Made by a program: the position numbers and the translations under genes
In this document: positions 1-9,390 of the stretch, in pieces
Position numbering within the stretch: position 1 is the first letter of the stretch
How the letters are laid out: each line of letters starts with the position of its first letter
Notes under the pieces: generated by a model
Seen by the model: the letters and a program-made list of their open reading frames with translations, nothing else
Told to the model about the DNA's origin: nothing
Database searches by the model: none
Source of the DNA: Chara braunii
Taxonomy: Eukaryota > Streptophyta > Charophyceae > Charales > Characeae
DNA: 43,522 bases
Assembly: GCA_003427395.1 (NCBI GenBank)
Contig: BFEA01000072.1
Location: forward strand, 949,787 to 993,308
Reading direction: 5' to 3'

Positions 1-37
<37 letters not shown>

Positions 38-38
38 G
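1..38. repeat. (TG)n microsatellite at left window edge
   Basis: Alternating TG with two interruptions opens the window. The right edge is also (TG)n, so the window ends probably mark assembly breaks at simple repeats. Confidence 0.95.
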
Positions 39-514
39 CGCATTGAGAGAGAGAGAAAGAGGAAAGGAAGAATACTGTCCGGAACAGAGTTCAACGCTTG
101 TGTCCAGGAGGATTGAAACGGTATTCACCTGTTCGCAGTAGCGAGTGCAGGTCGCAGGGCTCGATCCCTATCCCTAGACTTAACCTTACCTGTGTACAGT
201 ATCTGTGTCGACCCCGAGAGTTGAACCCGTGACCTGTATATTTGTAACAGTTGGTAGAATGTCGTAGGGTCCATAGGTAGTAGGGGTTCGATCTGTCGAC
301 CTGTCGAGTAGAAGTCTTAGGCAGATCTAGAAGTCGTAGCTGTAGAGCTTCCGAAGAGTCCAGGTCGTAGCTGCTACAGTCCTGAAGGGTCAAGGTCGTA
401 GCTGCTACAGTATCGAAAGGCCAAGTCCACGGCCTTCCGGAAGGTCCTACCAGTAGTGGCCTTTCGAAGTTGCCCACGTTTAGGCTGAGGCAAGTGGGCA
501 AGTGGTGGAGTCTA

Positions 515-650
515 CCCGTGCTGAGTCAGCAGTCCCAGTCAGTCCCCGTGCTGAGTCAGCAGTCCCAGTCCCAGTCAGTCCCCGTGCTGAGTCAGCAGTC
601 CCAGTCCCAGCCAGTCCTAGTCCCAGTCCCAGTCAGTCCTAGTCCAGTCA
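515..650 (+). repeat. Tandem repeats inside the solo LTR
   Basis: About three units beginning GTGCTGAGTCAGCAGTCCC are followed by CAGTCC sub-repeats. The other LTR has only a loosely similar stretch at about 35810-35890, so the array expanded in this copy. Confidence 0.75.
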
Positions 651-718
651 AGCAAGTACCGTATGGGACTGTGTGCACCACGGGCATGGGAAAGGGGCAG
701 ACCAACGAGATACAGAAG

Positions 719-725
719 TATAAAT
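719..725 (+). promoter_or_regulatory. LTR TATA box (solo LTR)
   Basis: TATAAAT lies in the block AGAAGTATAAATCAAGAG, which is conserved in the LTR at 35946-35952. It fits a Pol II core promoter with the transcript starting about 30 bases further on. Confidence 0.5.
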
Positions 726-894
726 CAAGAGGCAGCGCCCAGCCATTCATTCATTCCTGCGTAAGCCATGCGGAAGCGCTGCCACAGCGACTTGTGCGAG
801 GTGGTCTGCAGTGAGCCCGAAGTCGAAGTGGGCGAGAAGGAAGCTTAGCCATAGCGATAGGGTAGCGGCGGCCATAGCTGATAGGAGAGAGTAG

Positions 895-921
895 CGTGTG
901 TGTGTGTGTGTGTGTGTGTGA
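895..921. repeat. (GT)n microsatellite in solo LTR
   Basis: The GT tract sits at the same place as the one in the 3' LTR at 36136-36157, so it is an inherited part of the LTR. Confidence 0.9.
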
Positions 922-1309
922 GTGCCCAGTGTACTGCGTGTGGGATATCCAGGGTGATCCTCAGATGAGTGCGTGTGAACAGGGGAGTTGAGTGAAGCGA
1001 CGAACAGAGAGTTGTGTAGGCGCTGGGGCGCTCTAGCCATTCGAAGTGAACTCGTATCTGAACTGCGTTCTTGGCTACCATATCTCTGAGTTCCGAGTGG
1101 GCGCTTGTCGTCAGTTTGCTGCGCAACCTGTTTGCATGCATATGCAGTGTGAATGAAAGCGAGTCTGATTGCAAGGATGATGTAATGTGATAAAAACCTG
1201 ATGGTGTGTGTAGCAGTTGATGGCCGACGAATCAGTACAAAGACACAGTACCCGAGTAATCAACCGACGAAACACATGAACACTCGTTGTTCACCAATTT
1301 GCATCCAAA

Positions 1310-1430
1310 CCCATTCACCAATGTTAATCAATCCATTCACCTATGTTAATCAATCCGTTCACCTATGTTAATCAATCCATTCACCTATGTTAATCAAAAT
1401 CCATTCATCGATTCTAATCAAACGATTCAC
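1310..1430. repeat. 22-bp tandem repeat
   Basis: The unit CTATGTTAATCAATCCATTC plus two bases recurs about five times with small changes. No function is visible. Confidence 0.8.
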
Positions 1431-2193
1431 CATCATGATGAAGGGGAAGAAGGCTCGACTGAGACGATCGGTTAGGTAATTGACGAAGAAGATTGTAACT
1501 TGCTGAAAATCATTCATTCAGATGAGATCATCAATTCTTCTGCATTTGATTTCACAAGCAGAGCTGATGAGCATTTGGTGTTCGCGTCACACCAACGTCG
1601 GCACGCCCGAGATACCACAGAGTGGATATATGCAACCGGTCCGGGAACATTCTTTTTTTTTTTTTTTTTTTTTTTTTGGCTGGGAACATTCCAACCTGTA
1701 GAACGGGAGATTTTTTTTAATTAACCAAAAAAAAAAAAGAGATGCTAGCAATCGATTGCCGCCGGCACAAGCTCCCGACGTGAAGAGACGACAGCTTAGC
1801 AGCACACAGAGACAAAAAAAAAAAAAAAGGTAAATGATAGAGAAGAAGAGCTCAAAGGATGTAGTAATATCACACAATTACTAACATTTCGCCCTTGTTT
1901 TTCTTTCCTGTACTCTTTTAACATAACATTTAGAATCGTCTTGGGCGGGCCTTGGAGTGAGGATGGGAGTGCCTCTATGAAGAGAAGATCGTAGCCCGAA
2001 GACGACCGTCCCCTCGAGATCTCTCCCTGCCCCGTCCCTCTCGCCATCTCTTCCTTCCCCATCTCTTCCTCCCCCATCTCTTCCTCCCTCATTCTTCCCG
2101 TTCTCTTGCTACTCTCCCCTCTCTCCAACCCTCTCTCTCTCGCTCTAGGAGGGTGCGTACGGTCATTAACGACCGTCAACTGCCCTCCCTAAT

Positions 2194-2204
<11 letters not shown>
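1431..2204. other. No gene seen; homopolymer tracts
   Basis: The stretch holds T and A tracts (about 1652-1677, 1727-1738, 1815-1828) and then pyrimidine-rich DNA. Its open frames are short or cross low-complexity sequence, so I call no gene. Confidence 0.6.

Positions 2205-2282
<78 letters not shown>
2205..2282. repeat. (CT)n-(CA)n compound microsatellite
   Basis: A CT tract of about 63 bases runs straight into CA repeats. Confidence 0.95.
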
Positions 2283-3042
2283 GATGTATTCTTCCCTACG
2301 CTCTCGCCTTATTCCCTTTCTCCCTTCTCCATTGCCTCCCTTCCGCCTGTCCGATTTCATTTTTCAACTTGTACCTCCATCCGCCCTCCCGGTCTTCCCC
2401 CCTCCAATCCACTTTTCCTCGTCCACTTCTCCACTTCTCCCGTGTCCATCACCTCTCTTTCTTCACGCCTTTCTCCCCTCCGTTGGGATCCTCTTCGAAC
2501 TCCTGCTCTTCCAATACTCGATGTGGCCCCTGCGGATCTGATGTGTCCTTTCCTCTCTTCCTCTGTCGGTTGCCCTTTCTCTCGTCATTGCTCTCTCGCC
2601 ATCACCTGCATATCCACATTTACCCTATCGCTCTCGTGATTCAGGCCCTTCATTATATCCTGCTCTCTCCTTCCTTTACACAACATGTTTCCCTCCCTCC
2701 GGGCTGAGCCCCTCTTCCTCCCACCTTGTCCGGATCCCCCTATACGACCTGCATTCCTTACCTTGTTGACTTCGTTTTCTTTCCACTGCACTTACAACAT
2801 CGGTTCCTACATCCTCACCCTGCCTGCACCTCATTGGCTGACCTTCTCCTCCTCTCGATCCCACATCCTGATCGGCACCCTCCCAATCCGTGCTGCCCAT
2901 CCCTTTCTTCGCAAACTGGGTCCTCGACCTACATCGTCCTCACATTTACTTTAGGGTCCTCCTCGACGTCTTCCTCCTCCACAACCTCCTTAACGCCGGC
3001 AAACTTACCGTGCATGCTTCACCCTAGCCCGATGACTCTCCT
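2283..3042. other. Pyrimidine-rich DNA without a recognisable gene
   Basis: Several overlapping frames stay open here because the strand is strongly C/T-biased. Their products are S/L/P-rich with no domain or splice context, so I treat them as composition artefacts. Confidence 0.6.
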
Positions 3043-3260
3043 TCTTCCCATCCCATTCTTTTTTCTGTTTTTGTTTTTTTTCCGCACTCTGCTGCAGTGC
3101 AATACAGAGGCAACACTGGAGGGGTCGAGTAAGCAAGCTTACTCGTACGACCCCTCCGTGGCCCAGAAAAATTCATTTAATATCGTGTGGTCCGGCCTTT
3201 TGGCTAAGATCAAGTGTAGCATCTGTTCTGATCAGTTTTAATATCTTCCCATCCCATTCT
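3043..3260 (-). pseudogene. U2 snRNA retrocopy with 5' inversion (twin-primed)
   Basis: On the minus strand, 3193 down to 3082 matches the 3' two-thirds of U2 snRNA. It has the stem IIa side GGACCACACGATATTAAA, an Sm-like site AATTTTTCTGG, a stem III hairpin (3118-3157) and a stem IV-like part containing GTATTGCACTGC. An A-rich tail follows (T-rich on plus, 3060-3081). The U2 5' part, about nucleotides 12-64 (CGGCCTTTTGGCTAAGATCA and onward), lies next to it in the opposite orientation at 3191-3243. The whole is flanked by perfect 17-bp direct repeats, TCTTCCCATCCCATTCT, at 3043-3059 and 3244-3260. An inverted 5' part, A tail and long target duplication are the known signature of twin priming during LINE-driven retrotransposition. 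About 13 bases of U2 are lost at the inversion joint and about 11 at the 5' end. The branch-site-pairing motif reads GTAGCA instead of GTAGTA. It cannot make functional U2. Confidence 0.88.
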
Positions 3261-3539
3261 GACCGACCAAATCCTGATCCCGCATCCTCACCTCCCCCAT
3301 TCGTCCTTCTACTCCTGATCCAGCCCCTCGAAATTTAGATGGCGACATTCTCCTGCCTGCCTGACTAGGCACTTGACATTCCCTCAGCGTTCCTTCTCCC
3401 CCTGCCGCTCCACATTCCCGGCATGATCCCCGCCTACTCCTTCCGGTAGCGGCCGTGCACAAATCCTGTCCCACTTGCAACATAGCACTCTCACAAAAAA
3501 TGGAGTTGCAGCCCTAACGAATGGATGAAAGGAAGATAG

Positions 3540-3700
3540 AAGGAAGGATGTAGGTCGGAAGGGAGGGAGGGAGCGAGGGAGAGAGAGAGACACAGAGAGA
3601 GAAAGAGACAGACAGAGAGAGGGACACAGAGAAAGAGGGAGGGAGGGAGGGAGACAGACAGACAGCGACGGACGGACGGACAGACAGGCAGACAGACAGA
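3540..3700. repeat. Purine-rich GGAG/GACA simple repeat
   Basis: Interspersed GGGA, GAGA and GACA runs are seen here. A shorter GGGA/GACA patch recurs at about 3985-4015. Confidence 0.8.
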
Positions 3701-3754
3701 GATGGTACACTTCGCGCACGCTGGGCGTACCCACCTATTTCTTTTTTAGGTCGA

Positions 3755-3832
3755 GTGTGAACGGAACTCTCCACCTCTTCGTGTGAACGGAACACTCCAC
3801 CTCTTCGTGTGAACGGAACACTCCACCTCTTC
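3755..3832. repeat. 26-bp tandem repeat, three units
   Basis: The unit GTGTGAACGGAACACTCCAC plus CTCTTC is repeated three times. A diverged relative of the surrounding segment occurs at about 3895-3965 (GGAACTCTCCACGTCTTC), so a larger block is also duplicated. No coding role is supported. Confidence 0.8.
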
Positions 3833-4271
3833 ACGCACAATACTGCTGAGGGAAAGGCAAGGGGGGGTGAGGAGGAGGGAGGGGGAGAGGGTGCACTTCG
3901 CCATGCGCGGGACTCACATATTTCCCTTTTGGGCAGACTAACTGGAACTCTCCACGTCTTCAGGCACAACACAGCAGGCAAAGAGAAGGAGGGAGGGAGG
4001 GAGACAGAGAGACAGGGTCAGGGGCGGGGGGGAAGGGGGCGAGAGAGAACGCACTTCCGCACGCCGTTTGCAGCTCCGTCTGCCAATTCCTTTCCAGGCA
4101 GCGCCGACCAGAACCGGAAGTTCTGACGGCGCTCCCCAAAGTAAATAAATTCGCGTCTGAAAAGCCAATGAGCCGGCTCAATTGGCAACCCACCGATAAC
4201 GGGTCAATCGGAGGGTTTTGTAGGGTACCCCTCGATAGGGCCTTGTTAGAAAGGGTAATAGACCAACGAGC

Positions 4272-4371
4272 CTACCGTCTTCCCCCGAGCATAAGGCATA
4301 TGCGTTGTAAACTGATACAATGCATACCCTGCCTTGCACTCGTTTACAACGCATATGCGTTATGTTCGAGT
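4272..4371. mobile_element. MITE-like palindromic element, CCGTCTTCCCCC family
   Basis: The left end is TACCGTCTTCCCCCGAGCAT. The right arm carries the perfect palindrome AACGCATATGCGTT followed by ATGTTCGAGTG. The arms are partly complementary (left GCATATGCGTTGTAAAC, right GTTTACAACGCATATGC). The right terminus has lost the GGGGGAAGACGG end seen in other copies (5161, 36452, 39170). This is a small non-coding element of about 100 bp, best placed with the TA-flanked MITE family described at 39077. Confidence 0.55.
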
Positions 4372-4728
4372 GAACAAAGCCCACTTCGCCTGCACAAGGG
4401 GGTGAGGTCCAGGCTGAGTAGGCTCAGTTCCGGACCACGGCTGAGGGCCTCAGAGCCTTGGCAAAAAGGTAAAAGTAAAGTACCGACGTATCTTTCGATG
4501 TTCTGGGTTGAGTTTCATTCATTTCCCATACTTGGGCCCTTGCTCCACTCCTCTAAATCTTTCACTAGACCGTGAACATATACGACCTCTTTTGTTTTTT
4601 ATCTCAGTGACCTCGGTACTGGAGCGAGACCTGGGTGAGTGGCTTTCTTACTTTTCCACTTTCTTGACCGCGCCACATTCTTGGCTGTCATAAGTGCCAC
4701 TTTCGTGGCTGTCAAAAGTGCTTTCGCA

Positions 4729-4732
<4 letters not shown>

Positions 4733-4787
<55 letters not shown>
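4733..4787. repeat. (GA)n microsatellite
   Basis: An uninterrupted GA tract of about 55 bases. Confidence 0.95.
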
Positions 4788-4792
<5 letters not shown>

Positions 4793-5048
4793 CAGTGCGT
4801 GCCGATGACCTGGAGGACAGTTTCTTGCTTGAAGAAGAGCATAGGGGGCAAAGAGAAAGAGAGAGAAAGCATGGGCAGTGATTTGTGATTACGGACCTGC
4901 ACGGGCCTGTCCTGTTCACAAGGACAAAAACGGAGCAGGCGTTGACCTTCCGCCGGGGGGGGGAAGCTTATATTCGAATACAACAATTTTCCCTTCGTGA
5001 TATTCAAATATAACGCATATATGTATCATTTTAATATCATTCGAATAG

Positions 5049-5173
5049 AACGCATATGCATTGTATTCGAAGTGCCCTTGTGTTCGAAGAAAAGGGTCTG
5101 ACTTTTTTAAAACCCGTTTTTTTGGAAAACACGAATACAATGCATATGCGTTATGTTCAGGGGAAGACGGTAG
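5049..5173. mobile_element. MITE-like palindromic element, second copy
   Basis: The arms ACGCATATGCATTGTATTCG (about 5050-5069) and CGAATACAATGCATATGCGT (5132-5151) are exact reverse complements, separated by about 62 bases. The right side continues into the family terminus ATGTTCAGGGGAAGACGGTA. SINE copy A begins immediately after it. A further weaker CGCATATATG motif lies at about 5013-5030. Confidence 0.55.
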
Positions 5174-5337
5174 CTCGGTTGGTACACCCATGAACCGTTG
5201 AAATACACACCTAAGTTCAAATCCTGATGGACCTTGATGAATATAATAATTAATTATGTAATTACCGGGCTGGTCCAATCAATGAAGATATCACAAGACT
5301 ATCCCCCTTCTTTTAGGAAAAAGGAGGAGGAAAGGGT
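5160..5337 (+). mobile_element. tRNA-related SINE, copy A
   Basis: The head has a Pol III A-box-like TAGCTCGGTTGG (5171-5182) and a B-box-like AGTTCAAATCC about 30 bases later, at tRNA spacing. After the head comes a body that matches SINE copy B (42051-42215, minus) in order: AATTACC, GGTC, GATATC, CAAG, CCCTTCTT and an A/G-rich end. The shared order of head and body makes this a dispersed SINE family rather than a tRNA gene. The usual cloverleaf cannot be drawn. The exact 5' end is uncertain because the MITE terminus GGGGAAGACGG abuts it. Confidence 0.68.
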
Positions 5338-5339
5338 AA

Positions 5340-6184
5340 GAATTTTGTTATATTTTTTATATTTTATATTTTTATTTTAAACCACCATTACCCCCGATTC
5401 TCTTTTCATTGCGCACCGAGTTTTGTCGAGTCGGGGCAGTTTCGTCCGAGAAGGGACAAGGGGAAAAAAAAAAAAAAAAAACTTTTCCAATGCCTATACT
5501 AACCACCAGATACATTCTATGAGGTGTTCGTGTGACTTGCCCTTATTGAGGGTGTGTAGCAGACAAAAAATGGAAAAAAAAAAAAAAAAAAAAAAAAAAC
5601 TCCCTTCTGTTGTAATTGAGGACGGATGCAAAATACTCCAGCATTTAGAAAACTACGAGTCACTCGTGAGATACGCCCTGCCTGGCTGGCAGGACACAAT
5701 AACTAGATTAAAAAAAAAAAAAAAAACTATAACCACACATAGTGGTCAAATACATTCCTCAAAGCACTGGTGTTACATGCCACCCTCATGAGAACCTTCC
5801 CCGACGTCCAACTTTTTTTTTTTTTTTTTTACATTATTATTTCATCAGCCTCCAACCCTGCCCCGAACCCCGTGTTTTAATGAGTAAGCTACTAAATGAA
5901 CTTCGCGTTTGCCTGTGAAAGGTAGTGGTAGTTTAAAGAAGGCTAATTTTATAAGCCCAACTAATTCAAATACTTGTTAAATATAGACAGAGCGGTTTTT
6001 CATACCTTTTTTATTATCATTATAGTATTACGGGGAACTCTATAGCAGCCACATCCATGCTCAAGCCTCCAGCAAGGGGTAAGAGATATGAACAATAGAT
6101 AATAATAATGTGATGATGAAATATGTTTATTGCCTAACCTCAAACTTCTCACTTGTGGATTGACGTGTGGTTAGTCTCGTGAAA
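5340..6184. other. A-tract-rich intergenic DNA, no gene seen
   Basis: A tracts at about 5463-5481, 5574-5599 and 5710-5726 and a T tract at 5813-5830 punctuate loosely similar segments containing ATACATTC. This could be old poly-A tails or simple tract growth. No open frame is convincing. Confidence 0.55.
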
Positions 6185-6347
6185 TTAAGCCACCAGTACT
6201 TCCTAAAGTTGTACTTGTATACAAGCCACGATTTTAGGAAACATAAAGACCACTACAAGAGCGCTAAAATTCATCTGATTATAAACGTTTCTATTTTTTT
6301 TTTGGCAGCCGATCACTGATTCACTGGATTAAGTACTGGTGGTTTAA
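6185..6347. mobile_element. Foldback element of about 163 bp
   Basis: TTAAGCCACCAGTACTT (6185-6201) and AAGTACTGGTGGTTTAA (6331-6347) form a 17-bp inverted repeat with one mismatch, enclosing AT-rich DNA with no coding. It looks like a MITE, but I cannot define a target duplication. Confidence 0.5.
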
Positions 6348-7442
6348 GCCCCCAATATGTTTTTCGTATATCGGTCACAGACCCGAATCTGCCTTTTACT
6401 CTATAAAAATTAAACCGACATGAATGTATCCGTCCTGCATAACCAACTATTTTATGGTGGGACTGAATTATCTCGTTAATCGCCTATTGTTTTTTTTTAA
6501 AGCATGTAAAGGTATTGGTGGTTTCATTGTTGTACTGCCTATTATTGAAAATTAATGTTGTGATGAAGTGATATTCGTGTGGTTATATTTGTTTACCTTT
6601 GTTTGTGTGTCTGGTTTGACTTTCATTTTTATTGGTCAATATCGAAGTGATACAAATGTGGTCCGATCCGTCTACCTAATGAGATTTTCGCAAATAAGTA
6701 GTAAGACCAGTTGACCTTAATTTGGGGGTCGAGTTGTTGGAAGAATGAGATAAAAAAATATAGGATTTGAATTATTACATTATGAGAGTGAGATGTTGAT
6801 GTGAAGTTTGATAAGTTTTTTTTATAGGTGAAAAACCTTTGAACTATTAACCTTGGTGTAGTCACGTGAAAGACTCTTGGTTCAATACGATGGTAACTCG
6901 ACGGTTTCCTTTCATAGTTTCAAATTTATAGCCTTAGCACTGTCCGTAATGCAAGCTGAAGCAATCATTGCACAAAGTTTGACTACGACAAAAGAAAATC
7001 CTAAGGAATTGTTGGTTAAAACCCAATCAAAAACGATCGAGTCATGGGCCATGCGAATTTTCACTCGTGTTGTTGAATCTTTACATTTATTTTTTTTAGC
7101 AACTGTCACATTCGAGAGTTTCTTGCATCTACAATCTGTGTTTTTATTTTTATCTCTCTCATTCTTGTCATATGTTATTTTTATTTTTTTTTGGCTCGTT
7201 CTCGTTCTATGTCTGTCCGTTGTTCTTCTGAGTCATATTTATCAATTTTATGCTTTCATTCTTCCTATTTACTCTCTTTACTACTCGACTGGTGTGAATG
7301 TCCCTTCCGTACTTATGAATGTGAACATTGAGGATTGTCAAATGATAACAACTTCATTATATGGAGTATTCGACGTAGGGGTTAGACTCGATTGAATGAC
7401 TTTGTCCTTTCATTTTGCCATTGGCGTTCATTTGTAATAAAA
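6348..7442. other. AT-rich DNA; hydrophobic open frame 6949-7395 of doubtful reality
   Basis: From the first ATG at 6949 a 148-codon frame stays open. Its middle is rich in F, L and V, as expected from T-rich DNA. There is no domain, splice context or neighbour to support a gene, so I leave it as an unsupported open frame. Confidence 0.4.
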
Positions 7443-8520
7443 ATGGTTTCAAACCTGCCTAACTCCACCCTATCTTCCTCTATCGTTCGTACGTGCTATA
7501 ACCGCGGCCAACCCAAATATTTTTTCAAATTTTGTCCTTATCTGGATAGACATTTTCATAATAATAACATCCATAGTAATTTGAGTTCAGGTATTGTCCA
7601 AATCCAACCTCTGAGGAGGAGGATGACTTCAACAACATGTGATCCGCTTAAAAGAAATCACTGCATTTATGAAAATTCGACACAATGCTGAAGTGGTCCG
7701 AGAACGGGGAAAAAATGATGGAGAGGAGAAGGTAAAATGTGAACAAAAGAATAATAATAATAAAATGTGTGAGAAGAATGATACATAAAATTTTCAAGCG
7801 GTATTAGTGAGAAGGTGACAAGTAAGCTAGATCTGGTGCGAAAAATAGTAAAAAGGAAAATGATGAGATGAGTAAGTTACGAGCAGAAATTGTTACGCTT
7901 CAAAATGTACAAGTTAAAGTTGAACCATCTATTTTTTTGAAAATGTCGTGAGAAGCGGAGTTGAGGAAAAACTTACAGCAGGATAAAAAAAAAAAAGCAA
8001 CGACAAAAAAACAATTTTATGCATTGAAGAAAAAAACGACGGCGCTCTGGAAAGTTTGTGACGAGGTTATTATTGAGGCATAAATGTGTATTGTATATGT
8101 ATAACAACTCATAATAAAAAAACAATATACTTGTTTGGATATTGGTGTCTCTCCAAGCCCACATAGTCGGGTATGTTCACATATCTAACAAAAATACTGG
8201 AACCAACGAAGCCGAGAGATTAATACTTGAAAGAGTGGTTGATCGATGCATTGAAAGTTAAGCATGTGTTAAAAGAACTTTGTGTGAGAAAAACCAAGAA
8301 GTTGAACGCTATAAGGAAAACCTTGCTCGACTAGAAATGAAAAATAATGAGCGAGTGATCGAAACTAATCTTAAGTCGAAGATGGACATGACGATTGAAA
8401 CATAGGTTGAGAAAACAGGGGAAAAAAAACAATTTCAAGTGCGCAAAAAAAAAAAGTTAATGATCAAAATTTTTCTTAGAAAAAACTCGAAAGTTATAGA
8501 AAGTTAATAAGAAAGACGAT
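7443..8520 (+). pseudogene. Decayed retroelement gag-like coding with broken CCHC knuckle
   Basis: From ATG 7443 a frame runs to 7691. At 7494-7535 it encodes CYNRGQPKYFFKFC. This keeps the exact 14-residue spacing of a retroviral-type CCHC zinc knuckle (C-X2-C-X4-H-X4-C) but has Arg for the second Cys and Tyr for the His. The region downstream (about 7860-8400) has several frames rich in K, E, L and N that resemble a coiled coil, for example around 8205-8400, broken by stops and shifts. I infer an old retrotransposon ORF eroded by AT-directed mutation. The element type cannot be told. Confidence 0.38.
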
Positions 8521-8984
8521 TGCCAATGGATGCCAATTTGTGTAAAGGAGGAAATTATTTACATTACGTTGGAGTAAACAAAGAAAGAGATCGTTGTGTG
8601 GAGAATGACTGTTGCATTTAATAAAAATCCACAGGGTAGTGCGAGATTAAAAGGTATTATGATACATGACATTAATAAAAAATAAGATGATATTTGTATT
8701 GAAGACAACCATGAAACTTAGTCTTTTTAGAACCACGCCCAAATGCGGCTCGTTTATGGAGGTTGATGCGACGATGTGGTAACATTTGTTTTATCTCATA
8801 TGACCTTTTACGATGTAGGTTTTTTAATACACTTTTCTGTTTTGCGATAATATGTCTGATATGCTTAGGATAATTTTCGTAAGGTGTGAAGTTGCTTGAT
8901 CATATGTTATCTCTGCTAACTAGTAGGTACAATTTTAATGTCGAAGCCCGCTTGTATATGTATTTACATCACTTTAGCGTCATC
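8521..8984. other. AT-rich DNA, nothing recognised
   Basis: Probably the continuation of the decayed element upstream. No motif or repeat was found. Confidence 0.4.
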
Positions 8985-9390
8985 AAATTTACGTAGGAAG
9001 CACTAAATACAAGTTGTTTGCAGCTCCGGAATGAGCATGCAGGTAGAGCTACTAATGAATCGTTGATAAGTAAAAAGAAGCGTATACGATAAAGTGTATT
9101 TTTGACTTTAATGACATGATGCATATGATTTGTATGTGTTTTGAGGATCATAAAATTACTAATGAATCGTTGATGTTTATTAGACAATTTCATAGGAATC
9201 ACTAGACACAAGTTGTTTACAATGCTGTAATGAACATGTATGTAGAACTATTAATAAATTGTTGATAAACAAATAAAGTACAAATAAGAAAGTGGGTTGT
9301 TGGCTTTGACGACATGACGCACATAATTTTGTTTCTGTTCCAATTTTGTTTCTGTTTTGATTTGTGTATAATATGAGGATGACATTGTTG
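8985..9390. repeat. About 200-bp diverged tandem duplication
   Basis: GTAGGAAGCACTAAATACAA at about 8993 and its relative ATAGGAATCACTAGACACAA about 200 bases on start two units. Both also share AAGTTGTTT, AATGAACATG or AATGAGCATG, TTGTTGATAA or TCGTTGATAA, and GACATGA before the next unit. Confidence 0.6.

Larger units (their letters stand above)
114..1173 (+). mobile_element. Solo LTR of a Ty3/gypsy chromovirus
   Basis: The segment starts TGAAACGG and ends GATTGCA, so it has TG...CA termini. It aligns along its length with the 3' LTR of the gypsy element at 35412-36405, sharing the start, the GTAGCTGCTACAG repeats, the TATAAAT box, the (GT)n stretch and the end. AGGAT lies directly on both sides (109-113 and 1174-1178), a perfect 5-bp target-site duplication of the size usual for Ty3/gypsy. 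No internal sequence remains, so this is a solo LTR left by LTR-LTR recombination. It is 1060 bp against 994 bp for the other copy, and part of the extra length comes from tandem repeats at about 515-650. It is well diverged from the other copy, so the family has been active at different times. Confidence 0.88.

Noticed and set aside
2153-3241. Several overlapping S/P/L-rich open frames
   Set aside because: Produced by the CT microsatellite and pyrimidine bias; part of one frame runs through the U2 retrocopy.
4639-4919. R/E-repeat and S/L-repeat proteins
   Set aside because: Translations of the (GA)n microsatellite in different frames.
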